Assembly (NCBI GenBank): GCA_037576215.1 | Contig: JBANDB010000004.1 | Span: 1,116,001-1,180,000 of the forward strand | Origin: Armillaria gallica | Lineage: Eukaryota > Basidiomycota > Agaricomycetes > Agaricales > Physalacriaceae | Length of the DNA stretch: 64,000 nt | Direction of reading: 5' to 3' | In this document: positions 36,931-48,236 of the stretch, one piece after another | Position numbering within the stretch: the stretch's first letter is position 1 | Layout: every line of letters starts with the position of its first letter | Notes under the pieces: generated by a model | The model's database searches: none | Seen by the model: the letters and a program-made list of their open reading frames with translations, nothing else | Told to the model about the DNA's origin: nothing | Program-made: the position numbers and the translations under genes

Positions 36931-37080
36931 GTCCTCCATACGTAGAGGACGTGGGATAAATTCTATTCCCCTATGCTTGAAGTTACAGAACAATCAAATG
37001 TACAACTCAGTTCAATTCTTCTACCTGTTCATTTACCTTTCCTTTTGCCTCGTTAAGGCATATGTAGACTGGGGGGGCTC

Positions 37081-37608
37081 TGTTATGGATTTCACCTATC
37101 CATTGACTCGGTGCATGAGTCAACACATGCCCTTACTCGGCCTTCTCGGCCTTAACAGTGACTCGCTGGTATTTTCTATTACTTTCTGTTACTTTCTCTA
37201 TTCTTCGTACTAATACCAGAATATTATGGAACATTGTAGAACAATAATGACTCGAATCTTTGCTTAGTATATAAACTTGTAGATAAATTGTACTAGGGAT
37301 CTCTTAATCTAATTTCACTACTCTTCGACGTCCACTTAACTGTGTGATCTAAGCATCTCTGCTCGGTTACGCCTAGCGCTTGCCGTTCCGTTTGCATTCC
37401 GACTACGCCTAGCGCTTGTTGGAAACCCCGTCAGTTACGCCTAGCGCTTGCTGACAAACCCGTTAACTACGCCTAGCGCTTGTTAGCACCCATATCGGAT
37501 CCCTCTTGGTGGTTGGAACTCGGCTTTAGGACATCCTCGCTCATGACTTGGGTTTTACTCGAGTATTCATTATCTCGTGTATTACTCTAAATACTCTGAT
37601 TCTTAACA
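37081..37608 (+). repeat. 3' LTR (528 bp)
   Basis: Same as the 5' LTR except for two substitutions and 64 extra bases, which are two additional 32-bp units each starting TACGCCTAGCGCTTG. TATATAAA is at 37268-37275. Confidence 0.93.
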
Positions 37609-38431
37609 ACAAGAGTTCCGTCGTGACAGGATCATCGGTGGGGATACGGGCGATGACAACGCTATGGAAGAGGAGGTACGTGCAGAGTTTTACAGGCGGC
37701 TACTAGCTCTGCAAGAACTCTCCGACTTCCGCTCCGGCTTGCCTGGCATGTGGACCGCATTGTCGAACATGCGGGATCGAGTGTGTACCAATCCCGTTGA
37801 TAGAATTGCGGGGATGGTATATCTTCTGCCAGGTGTGAAGGCAATACCAGCTTACCATGAGATGCAATCCATGGAGGATGCATGGACAGCGTTGGTGGAC
37901 GTGCTGTATACACCGCATCGAGCCACTTTGTTCTTTACATATCCCAGACCTGGGAACGGAAACAAAGTTTGGAGACCATCATGGAACCAGGTCATGAATA
38001 ACGTCGAGGTTCTGCCATCAACCCCTGATAGCTTTGAAGCTTGGGTTGAATGGACAGAGGATACGGATTCCGACTGGGTTGTGGGATTCTATATCGAATC
38101 GGGCTATGTGTATGGGTTGGCCGAAGGATCACATGATGGGAAGCGTCGACAGGGAGAGCTCATTGTCACAGATGATGCTGGAACAAGGCACACTTTCAAA
38201 ATTACCGCCGACCACCAATACCAAATACCTGATGGTCAATATGTACTCCTGGGTAGCCACCCATATAGCTTTTATGATTGCCAGATCCTTGACCAATACT
38301 GGGTAGTCGGGCGAAGGTTTCAAGAGCAGAAGTTTGAGAAGGTGTCAGTGTTTCAGATGGCAGACAAGGGAGAAGTGAAGAGACTGGATGAGCTGAAGAT
38401 TGCTACGATCGCGAACTTCTTTCTTGCTTGA

Positions 38432-41400
38432 GCTGCGCATACCTTTGTGACTATTTTTACTAGTACGAGTACGGATTCGAAATAGATTTCAAAATCACAG
38501 TCCTGTAGCATCAGCTTAGATATTTCCTTTGAGATACAAGAAATACCATCGTAGAACAGACATGACACATGAAGCTTGAGGCTTGAAGGTTTGAAGACTC
38601 AAGAGTCGATGTAGAACAGCTTAAAGTCATGAAATGTGCATGGTCGGAAAAAGCAGCAGACATCGATCCGGATATTGCCGTCGGCCGACCCCATTATTGT
38701 TCTGTCCCGATTCGCGACCAAGGTTAGTTGTCTGTTGACTGGCCTCCTCCAAAGCTCTTTCCGAATGATATTGTGTTTTGTTGCTGAAGGTATCTCAAAT
38801 AATTGATACTTTCTTGGCCATTGATTCCCTATGATTCTTTCTGGTTTGGACCAACATTTCGGCGCATTCAAGTCCTACAATACTTCATGGATGGATGTAC
38901 ATGGCAGTTTTTCGATTTCGGCCCTTGATTGCAAGATACGCCATCTCTCAGGACGTCCAATATGTGTACAGAACCCGTGTACATTTTGGCCATTGACTTT
39001 ATATCTACAGTCTTAAATACCGATCTCAAACCAAGCTCACCATCACGCGCTTGGGAGATGCTGTGTGTGCATGCAGTCTGTTGCGCCAGCAGGCTGGAAC
39101 GCAGTTTGAGGCGTCGATAAGACGCTTACGATCCGAGGGAGGCGATCTCGACACTGTTTGCGTAGAGATTTGTGATTGGTTTCGTGAATGTCCCTCTATT
39201 TTCGAAGTTCTTCTCACGGAGAACAAAGAGTTTTAACACGATGGAGATAAGATGCCATCTACGTATACGGATCATGATGGGGCGTAGCATGGTAGTGGCA
39301 ATGAAGTTAAGTATCTTATTCGCAGACGAGTCGTACCACCCTGACGCTGTGTTCTTTCGTATTTCTTTTTTGCCATGACGAACGGACACCATTCCCCGGA
39401 CTTCCTTTCTCCCAATGTATCTTTGCGAGAGGATCAGTATATGCGAGTGCCGACAAGAGCACCGAGGAGTTTTATAAGTGTCGAGGGACATTTGGAGGAT
39501 TTGGCATGCCCTAAACTTTCAAAGTTCTGACTGTTTATTGCGAGTATCATCAATTCCTTGACTGACACTGTCCTAATTGGGTTCCCAGATTCTCTTTCTA
39601 TTCGGTTTCTTTGAGATGAGATCAAGAAGACGCGAGAGCATGCAGTGTTCTCATGGCCGAAGCCTCGTACTTACCTCAAGCAAGTGAATATTTCATTCCT
39701 GGTACTGAAGCGACTCTCAACATCTCGATTGACTTGCAGATCAATCGCACGAGTCGTACTTCTGAAAATCAATTCAGCTTGCGACAATTTGATTCTTAGT
39801 TCTAAATTCTCGTGTTACAGCTTGAGATGCTATTTTCGCTCCGAGCGAATAGATGCTGTCGTTTCATCCGCCATTCAATGTTCCGAAATATTAAAAATCT
39901 CACGTACACGCGTACTTGATGCCAACGCCTTCGGGAATGCACCTGGCCCTGAAAATAGCGTCTCCGCTTCTTGGGAATTTAGATGGCTCCTTCAGCAACA
40001 GCTTAAAAAACAGTTGAGCAAAAATATACCGTTGAATTATAGGATAATTTTTTGCTATGCTAAATCCTTGAAGAACAGATCTAAGGGTATCTATCGTCCA
40101 TTAGTCGGAACCTGCACGAAGAAGATAAACACAAATCACGGCGACGCGGAACTGCCAACGTACCTCCCAGCAATAAAGCACCTCAGAGTTAGGCGCCCTC
40201 TTGCTCGGGGTTTCACGATTAAACGGCGATGACACGAAATAGCAGTAGGCTCCCAAAATGTTCCGTGAGGCGCCGAGAAAATGGCTAGTCGCGATAAAGC
40301 TTGAGATCTATCTATTTCCAGGCGAATAGTGAAGACAAACCTTCCTAGTGTGAATCACCTCGTTATATGCGACAAGGTGTTGTCCTCTATCAGAAGCCAT
40401 AGTGCGAAAAGACATCATGCATAATGTACGTGCCCTTGTTGGCAAGCTGTGATGGCTCCGTCTTTATTTGAGACGCATCAGTATGTTCGTTCATAAAACG
40501 ATCACATATACCGACTCTAAACAGACGCACAAATGTGACTATATCCGAGCTATGTATATCGTCGGTCGGCAAGACGAAGAGGTCTACGAAGAAGTCAGTC
40601 GAGGGAAGAGATTTATCTAAAGGAACGTACGCGAGCAGTAATTTCTCATCGAGATCTAGGTACATAGAGATTACATGCGCCTTATCTCACCCAGGGTAGC
40701 GACCCACCACAGTGGTAATGACAACGATCTTGTTTGAGAAGCGTGTATCACTCGATGCTGAGTAGAGGAGTTCGATGAGATGAGCAAATAACGATGAAGG
40801 ATAACTCACGAATTTCCGCTTGGCCATCTCCGTACCATGTCAACACTATGGCATAGGAACCTCCCTCCTACCCGCGGAGTCCGACTTAGCGAAGGACTGG
40901 AATGGGTGCGGGATAGTGAAGACTTGTTGCAGTACCAACATGTACCGAATATCGGTGATACAGATAGATGCGATAGTAAAGTGAAAGGGAATTTCCAGGT
41001 AGGTCGCAAAAGGGTATCCCAGATGGTCCATTTATAGCTGAAATGGGTTGAATAAACTTAAAAGTATCTGAAAGGAAGAAACGAGCTCGACACAATGGAG
41101 AAAGAACGGTAAATAGGACGCACGATCAACCGGTTAGAAAACAGGAACATCTTCGGCTGAGCCTACGCCGCGTAAGAATCGCCATCATCGATGGATCACC
41201 GTTCGCTGACCATCCACTGGTGCTGCTTGTCTAAAAATTGGAACTCTGAATCATCTTTGTTGACGTGCAGAAGTGTCAGTAGGAGAAATATACTCAGAGC
41301 ACAAGGATACCTTACCGGCACCCGTGGTGAGAACACATTCACTCATGAAAGGTGTCTTTCTTCTGCTAAGGGTAATAAGCTACGGCGTGCCAGAGGATAG

Positions 41401-42650
41401 CATTGAGAGACTCACGAAGTTGACGAAACGGCTATGAGCACCGCCATCGATGACATGACCCTGTTAATACTTGCACACCGTCCTAAATTGTCATTGAGCC
41501 ATTAATGCATCACCGGTCTAGCTAGCAGAAGAATAACGACTGCTGAGAGCGGCGGCGAGCACGGAATATCGATATCGGGAGTTCCTTCAGAAGCATAAGC
41601 TAGCGAGAGCTTGCAGACTAGTATGTCTCCACCGACTGGACATCCTGGAAAAGGGCGGATGTCAACGTTAGCCAAGTGCCATACATCGTTATCCACAAAA
41701 AGTCAATCCTAACATTAGCACAAGAGTAGCAGAACATATGATGGCGGAAGATAAGAGAGCTACGGACAAAGGCAAGCGACAACGGGTGGAAGGAGGAGTA
41801 CAGATGAATCGGCAGAGACCGGTAAAGGGACCGAATCAGCCGATCTTCGACATGACCACCTGTACCTCTGACGTGCCGCCTGATACTCTCAGGACTACCG
41901 CTCTAAATCGCCTCCGTTTGGGTTTTCCGTCCATTTCACTGGGTGTCGCACGCCCCAAAAGGAGAAAAAGAAAAAAAAAAAAAGAAAGATTTCGGACCAA
42001 GTTCGCGCCCCAAAATTGGTGACCCCGACTCGTATTTGTTCATGTTACTATCGATCCTGGCGGCATTGAAAATCACCCAGAGTTTGACAATCCCGTGCCA
42101 TGGCCTCAATTCTTACTTGATTCCCTTCGGAATTTTTATGTTTAGATAGAATAATATCTCAGCATTATGGATATTGAATTTCTAAGAGATTGAATGAAAG
42201 GGAACGATACCATACAGTTGCCGGAACAGCAACTTCCCCAATTCTTTCCGAAACTTGTTGAGGAGAAGAGAAGGCTTTATCACGGAGAAACCGACCGATC
42301 ACCCACTGTACGTCGTGGGCAGGGGCTATTTGGTCCCATTATTATGTCATCTTCGGGACCTTCTCAAAGAAACAAACGGCCGGGTTCGTTCGGAGTGCTG
42401 CTTTCAGGTCTCAGCCGCGTAAGATGTGTCTGACCTTCGCCTCCCATATATAAACCTATTCATCCTTGCCATAGAATGGTTCCCAGTGCCATTTTGCGAT
42501 AGAACCCCTGTCATAAACTACACGCTTGCGGGGGTTGTTCAAGCATGGTTCGGTAATGCTGTTGGCCTGGGGTATGTCTAATGTCTAGCTGTGGACATGA
42601 AGTAATGAATCATTCTTTTTAGATCGTCTGTGCTTTGTTCTTTTTCTCTG
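38432..42650. other. Intergenic with unrecognised open frames
   Basis: No known protein was recognised. The longest plus frame is 39645-40232 (195 residues, basic, with no domain I know). A minus frame at 40390-40665 (starting MYLDLDEKLLLAY) and several minus pieces up to about 41.7 kb are separated by GTAAG/TAG-bounded gaps and could be exons of one unrecognised or decayed gene. An A-rich run with scattered G lies near 41965-41985. Nothing here is firm. Confidence 0.3.
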
Positions 42651-42938
42651 CTAGGTCATGACTATATCAGTATTCAAAATTGTATTGGATGTATACAAGG
42701 TATTCTTCCCAGTAAGTATTGCTCTGTAAGACCTTTGTGCAAAATGACTGAAATTGGGACAGTTTACTTTGATAGTGTACTCCAAAACATAGTGATCTAC
42801 CCAACAGAGAGGGATATCTTCTACCAGGTGTGTTATTCGGTTCTTGAGCTCTTGTTTGGATGGGTCCATGTCCCGGACTCTAGAGGTTGTCCCGACGCTG
42901 ACTTGTGAGGTGTCGAACATTATGTCAGAGACCGTCAT
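42651..42938 (-). pseudogene. Unrecognised coding trace next to the copia insertion
   Basis: A 95-residue minus frame including RDMDPSKQELKNRITHLVED and LCWVDHYVLEYTIKV looks like real protein sequence rather than a chance frame, but I cannot name it. It ends about 70 bases before the copia 5' LTR, so the element may have landed in or near this gene. Confidence 0.3.
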
Positions 42939-43009
42939 TGCTGGATCTTAACACTACCTTTTTGCCTGATCATACTTGTCTGTCTCCAATCGGACATTTT
43001 TGGGTGCTC

Positions 43010-43244
43010 TGTTGGAGGAGTATCCATATACCCATTATCTTTTTGTTATCTTTTCCTGATCTTACCATATATATTTACTTACCTCCTGTTGTTACTCGAT
43101 CACTATATAGTCTAGCCGTCATTACCCAGGTACCTCAGTCGTTTCACCTATGCTGTGCCCAACTGAGGTATGTATACCTTACCATGCCTACTACTTACTT
43201 ACTCACCCTCTTTCGTAGATCTTACTTATATCCTTCTGTCAATA
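43010..43244 (+). repeat. Copia 5' LTR
   Basis: 235 bp, the same length as the 3' LTR, differing at seven dinucleotides that are all CG in one LTR, or TG against CA. It includes an intron-like GTATGT...CGTAG segment at 43168-43218. Confidence 0.93.
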
Positions 43245-43320
43245 GGTACAGTACATTCAATACAGTCGTTTCACCTATGCTGTGCCTGACTGAGATCTTA
43301 CTTATATCCTTCTGTCAATA
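43245..43320 (+). repeat. Shortened extra copy of the LTR 3' half
   Basis: Directly after the 5' LTR, 76 bases repeat its end (CAGTCGTTTCACCTATGCTG onwards to TCAATA) but lack exactly the 51-bp GTATGT...CGTAG segment, joining GAG to ATCTTAC. It looks like a spliced copy. Confidence 0.8.
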
Positions 43321-43453
43321 GGTTATGTTGCCCCATTGCCTATAATACAGTCAAGAAGGATATGCAGCAGATTTTTGACTCAACTTACCACTCGTTACAC
43401 ACTACCACACATACCAGAGCCAACCTCATCACTACTACCACACACCCCCTAAG

Positions 43454-44995
43454 ATGTTGACAACATCGGGAGTTACAATCCTTCCCGATACCAACAGTCA
43501 CTTTAATGGGAAGAACTACGCCTCCTGGAAGCTACAGATCACTGAATTGCTGAAAGGCAAAGGCATATGGGGATACATCGAAGGGACTACACCTTGTCCT
43601 GCTGCCCTCCCAACTACCACAACCGGTCCTGTGACTATACCCTTACCCCCAGATCCTACCCTCATCTACTCATCTAATCCATCCCACGATGAATGGATTT
43701 TCCATGATCAACTTGCCCACTCCCACATTGTCCTCAATGTTCTTGACCCTATCGGACTAGGGGTAAAGACTGATGGGATGGTGAAGGAATGCTGGGATTC
43801 CATAATTGCTGAGCATGCCAAGAAAACTGATATGGCACTTTCTGAAGCTGAGGCTGCTTTAAACGTGGTGAAATTCAACGGCAATAGCGACATTGACTTA
43901 CATGTTGCTGAGCTCAGGACGAAGCGACGTGCTCTGAATGACCTGCATACAATGCCTCTCAGTGATCAGGATTTTCATGGAATTATTATTTGCTCCATAA
44001 TCCCCACAGACAACTGGATGCCCATTCTTCCAAGCCTGTACATGATGCCTACGTCTTCCGACATTATCTCCCATCTTCAAATGCATGCTGTGACTCTCTG
44101 TGCCATGGGTAAGGGCCCAACCCAATCCCAGGCTCTTGCAGCCAGAGCTCCTACCTGTGGATGTCTCAACCCAGGTTGCAAGGCCCACGATAAGTCAAGG
44201 CACACAATGGATAATTGTTATTGGCCTGGTGGTGGAAAGGAGGGTCAATTCCCTCCTAACTTTGGTCACCCACACTGTGCAAACCATGCCAATATGAATG
44301 CTGCAGCTGATACTACCAGGCACTTTGTTCTCGCCACACATGCACCTACAGTTGAGGTTGAGCGTGACTACGATGGACTTATCATTGAATATGGTGTAAC
44401 CGGGGAGAGAATCTATGAGTGGAATGGCACTTGCTCGTTCTGGCGATGGGGAGAGTGGGAGAACAATGCAGAATCTGTGACGAGCTCTGGATCGTCTGAC
44501 TCCGACTGTACCTCTGGCAGCAGATATGAGACTCTGGCAACTGAATACTCTGAAGATGAAACAGACCTCAATATGCCACCTCTGACCAATGTCAATGATG
44601 ATGACGAGGAAGATGATGACGTGTTGATATTTGATGATGATGAGATCTTAGAGATGCCACCATTGAGTGACATTGATGCAGATGATGACGAGGATCTCAC
44701 CTGTGAAACTGAGCCTGCCGCAAACACATTCATTACCACAACCTTTGAAGGTCATACTCCCACCGTAACTCTCACATTCATGGACTCTGGCACCAGTGAT
44801 TATTTCTTCTGAAACCGTGAGGACTTCACAGAGTACACACCTGTGGTGTTTTGCACTGGCTCATCAGCTGTTGAGGGCAAGGGTACCTTCGAGATTTTGG
44901 GTCAGAGTACAGCTACGAAGACATTCAGACTGGATGGGAAGGACATCAGATTAACCTTTAAGAATGCATTGCATTCACCTTTGTTAGCTGCCAAC
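43454..44995 (+). pseudogene. Copia Gag and protease region
   Basis: The frame starts at ATG 43454 and is open for 452 residues. The Gag N-terminal block FNGKNYASWKLQITELL binds the family firmly. A zinc-knuckle-like motif with C, C, H and C follows (CLNPGCKAHDKSRH then TMDNC), with spacing wider than the usual CCHC. An Asp/Glu-rich stretch comes next, then the aspartic protease motif MDSGTSD. A TGA at 44810-44812 ends the frame just after it. The same frame continues through protease residues to LLAAN, where the nested element cuts in at 44996. Confidence 0.9.
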
Positions 44996-47900
44996 TGAGC
45001 CCTAGTCGTAAATCTGAGGCAAATAGAGCCCTCACTAGCAAGAATAACTGGATACATTTTAACTATGTGTAGCAAGAATCTCTCTACAAGATTCTACACC
45101 GGTTCATGGCTGATATCTGTCCGGAAATGATTATATAATACCATCATCACCTCATTCTGCACCTATTCCCATTTGAACAATGCCCCACCCATCAATTGCA
45201 CCCCTCCGAGCACTGTTATGATGATTCATACACAGCCACCACCCAAAATGGGTTTTGGCACACTTCAGCACTGCCATATAGCCGGATTGCCGGATTGGCT
45301 TATGGCACTGGCTCCTGGGCATTGGGCATTGGATTGGGCACTGGATATCCTGCCCTCCCGCTCATTGTTTGGGCCTGAAAAAAAATCTACAGGCCCTAAA
45401 AATAATATTGCGCATTCTAGTCCGGCCTCCCGACCTATGTGCCACCCATCTTGGCTGGATTCGACGTCGCTCCCTTGGATGTAGTAAACTGTGGGAAGAT
45501 ATCATTCCCAATCCGGCAGCTTTAGCAAATTTGAAAACTGACCGAAATTTGGGATTCTGCATGCAATAAATAGTGCAATTATTCTTAAAAGACATAGATA
45601 CATTGCTCCATGTTACTTCTCCATTGATCAATACCATTTCCTACACAATTTACCACTCAGAAAGTGATAAAAACACCATCCCAAGAATTTTTGAAGTTTG
45701 CTGGAGCAGCCTCAAATTGCTGCTTTTCAGAATACTTAGCCAATATTTCAATCCTCAATGCATTTGTGGGCTCCAAAGCTTTAATATTATACATATTGTA
45801 TCAATATCACTTCAATTTAACAGATACTAGGGCGTAATGAGAATGTAATGAATAGATACATAGCAATTTCGGCATCAAAAGCTGTAAAACCCATTGTTTC
45901 AAGGGTAGATGCCACTTTACACCACCAAATCACAGTAAAGCGTCCCAGAAGTTATATCTCATACTTATAATTAACAGTCTGAACCAACAAATTATGTTGC
46001 CCTGGAGAAATAATACTGTGGCGATACCCAATAGTACAAACGAGTTCCGAAATACTCACAATGCATTGACATTGACTTAAGGATTGAACATGGTGTCAAG
46101 GCATATATTGGTGGATCGGAATGGATCGGACACATTGTTGTGATAGTATCAACTGTATTCTAGGATATCCTGTTATTTTAATACTATCCGAGACATTGGG
46201 AAGAGGTGTAGTATTGATATATTGTTCAAAAAGACCTAAAATGCGGGGTAGTAACACTAAAAAGGGGATTATCATAGGGTATCAATACTTTAAGACATAA
46301 AAAACTACATACGAGTATTATAAATGTATGTAACGAAATATCCTGATGGTTTCCAGGACCTCGGAGTGCCTACATCGAGCAGTAGAAGGATTCCGAGGGT
46401 GAATTCTGCTGGTTCGATCGCTCCAGTCCGTGTATCTGCACAGTGATCGAGTGGCTGTGCGGCACTTTTTTCTATCCCTTCCCACCACTCTCCCCTCATT
46501 CTACATCCTCTCACTTGTCTGAATTGCCCATTTTTATGGGTTTAAGGTATGTTTTATTTGATGTAACTACTAATACATTGTTTTTAGGTCTTTTTGGCCC
46601 ATCCGGAGGTCCCAAGAGCCTCGGAGAGCGACCATTTCACCCCCTCCTCATGCGTAAGCCTTCACACGAGGTAGCACTGTCTGCGACATCCAAACAGACC
46701 CCTCACGACATCCATCAACTATGGAGATGACGAGCATGACATTCTGCCAGCCAGTACCCTGACAACCGGTGCCATCCTCCCATCCTACCCAGCACCCCCT
46801 GCATCGACATCGAGGCCAATTGCCCATGCCTGGTGAATCCGCATATTCAGACGACCACGGGCGCCCCAGAAGATCCAAAATCAGATGCAATCTGCAACCA
46901 CAGGACAGGAACGAGTGTGGAACAACCGGCACAATGACGACGATGAATAGGACAATGATGACGACGACGGGGATGGCCTGGACGGTCGAAGGATGCTGTA
47001 GGAGTACAGCAGAGGGTAGGGCAGGGCTGGGAGACAGGCAGAATGTGGTTGGGATGTGTAGCGAGGAGGGAGGGTATGAGCGGGAGGGCGGGATAAAGGT
47101 CGGGCCACCGATGTTCAACAGCCACAGCGACAGCAATGCCCGTTTGTGCATCGATTGACCTCTCATAGATGCATTGAATGACACTGAGACAATGGCTTTA
47201 CGACCACCAATGCCCCCACCGCTGTCACCCCTGCCCAATACCAACATCGATCCCTACCCCCCGCCCCAAGCCCAAAGAACCCCCTTCCTTCATGCATCCC
47301 CCATTGTCGACATGGGGGATCACGTCTATCAGGCCTGTTTTTCTCCCCGACATCGTCATCACCGACGATAATGATGACGATGCTCGATGCTCATCCCCAC
47401 CGCATCCCGCACCCTCCATCGACCGTATGACCATCATTGGATCCCCACCCCTGTTTTAAATACTGGGGAATCCGATGGTGACCTCTGTTTCCCCTCCTGA
47501 GCTCCCTGTGAAGGTCAATGGTGCCGTCGATCCCTACCTCGCCTCCTACCTCATCCCCAGCCCATACCACTGCCGTCAGTTAGTGGCCTAGGCTGTATCA
47601 AACAGAGGGCAGCATGCAGCTACCCTCCACAAGCCCACCCGATGCTGCCAATGATCCCCGCCGCCATCCCCACCCATTTTTGGGTTCTGCAACCTTGTGC
47701 AGCCCCGATTTTTGTGCCGTTTGCTCGTTTAGATGAGGGGCAGCCAGTGGAGGCTTCAATGCATGCCTATGCCTGCTACTGCGTATGCTGCACCCCCCGC
47801 TCGCCATCCTGCATATGTAGATTTATTTTTGTATTTATTTATATTTTAATGTTTATATAACTATTTAATATCAAAAATCTGAATCTGTCAAGAGAAAAAA

Positions 47901-48236
47901 AAAGTGCATCCAAACACGTCGCATGGAATCCAGCCAATTTTGGATTCATAGCATGGGCATCATGTTGGGAATGTGCTCAAAAATATTTTTTAATGCTAGT
48001 ACCTTTGTTTCCCGGACACACAGTGAGCGGGAGGGCATGTAATAGCCTCCAATACACCCAATCTAATGCCCAGGAGCATGCTTACCAAAACAGGAGGTGG
48101 ATATCTGACAAAGCATCACTGTACCGTGATTAATATATGCCCTGCTATACAGAGGCCCTTGCTACAGTAGGTTAAAATGTATCCAGTTTTTCTTGCTGTA
48201 TAGAGGGCCTTAGGCAATTTCCTAAGACTAGGGGTG
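44996..48236. mobile_element. 3.24-kb TIR element nested in copia
   Basis: The copia frame is split between LLAAN and LISVSAL. GCCAAC occurs on both sides (44990-44995 and 48237-48242), so a 5-6-bp duplication is likely. The ends form an imperfect TIR of about 75 bp: CCCTAGTC at the tips, and deeper AGCAAGAA then AACTGGATACATTTTAAC on both sides. Inside there is no recognisable transposase. The middle (about 46.6-47.8 kb) is C-rich on the plus strand and has open frames on both strands that look accidental. It is a non-autonomous DNA element of unassigned family. Confidence 0.82.

Larger units (their letters stand above)
32639..37608 (+). mobile_element. Young non-autonomous LTR retrotransposon
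   Basis: The element is 4,970 bp with LTRs at 32639-33102 and 37081-37608, each starting TGTTA and ending TAACA. It is flanked by the 5-bp duplication ACAAG (32634-32638 and 37609-37613). A purine run, GGGGGGG, lies just before the 3' LTR. The sequence after the 5' LTR, TTGGTGGACACAT, is shared with the Ty3/gypsy element at 59.5 kb and is the likely primer-binding region. Apart from a 64-bp length difference the LTRs differ at two bases I could find, so insertion was recent. No protease, reverse transcriptase, RNase H or integrase motif was found inside, so it must be moved by another element's proteins. Confidence 0.93.
31617..38431 (+). pseudogene. HET-domain gene split by an LTR retrotransposon
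   Basis: Exon 1 is 31617-31728 and a 61-bp intron (31729-31789) follows. Exon 2 runs from 31790 to 32638, where a retrotransposon interrupts it, and resumes after the target duplication at 37614 until TGA at 38429-38431. Removing the insert and one TSD copy leaves a single frame of 592 codons, so the gene was otherwise intact when hit. HET blocks AISHAWV, YAWLDVLCLRQ and RSWFKRAWTLQ precede the break, which falls between the Gln and Glu of the conserved WTLQE. The transcript now runs into the LTR and would end with LWISPIH and a stop. It is closely related to the minus-strand gene at 16031-17704. Loss of function is inferred from the break. Confidence 0.9.

Noticed and set aside
37340..37500. 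Regularly spaced 15-base repeats with 17-21-base spacers, resembling a tiny CRISPR array
   Set aside because: They are tandem 32-bp units inside a eukaryotic LTR and occur in both LTRs; there is no cas context.
39645..40232. 195-residue open frame as a gene
   Set aside because: Basic, low in recognisable structure, no domain, no neighbouring exons; kept only as part of the unassigned stretch.
41965..41985. A-rich run as the tail of a LINE or SINE
   Set aside because: Interrupted by G, with no upstream reverse transcriptase, no target duplication and no promoter boxes seen.
46648..47459. Overlapping open frames on both strands inside the 3.24-kb element
   Set aside because: They arise from a C-rich, stop-poor stretch; frames overlap on opposite strands and show no domain.
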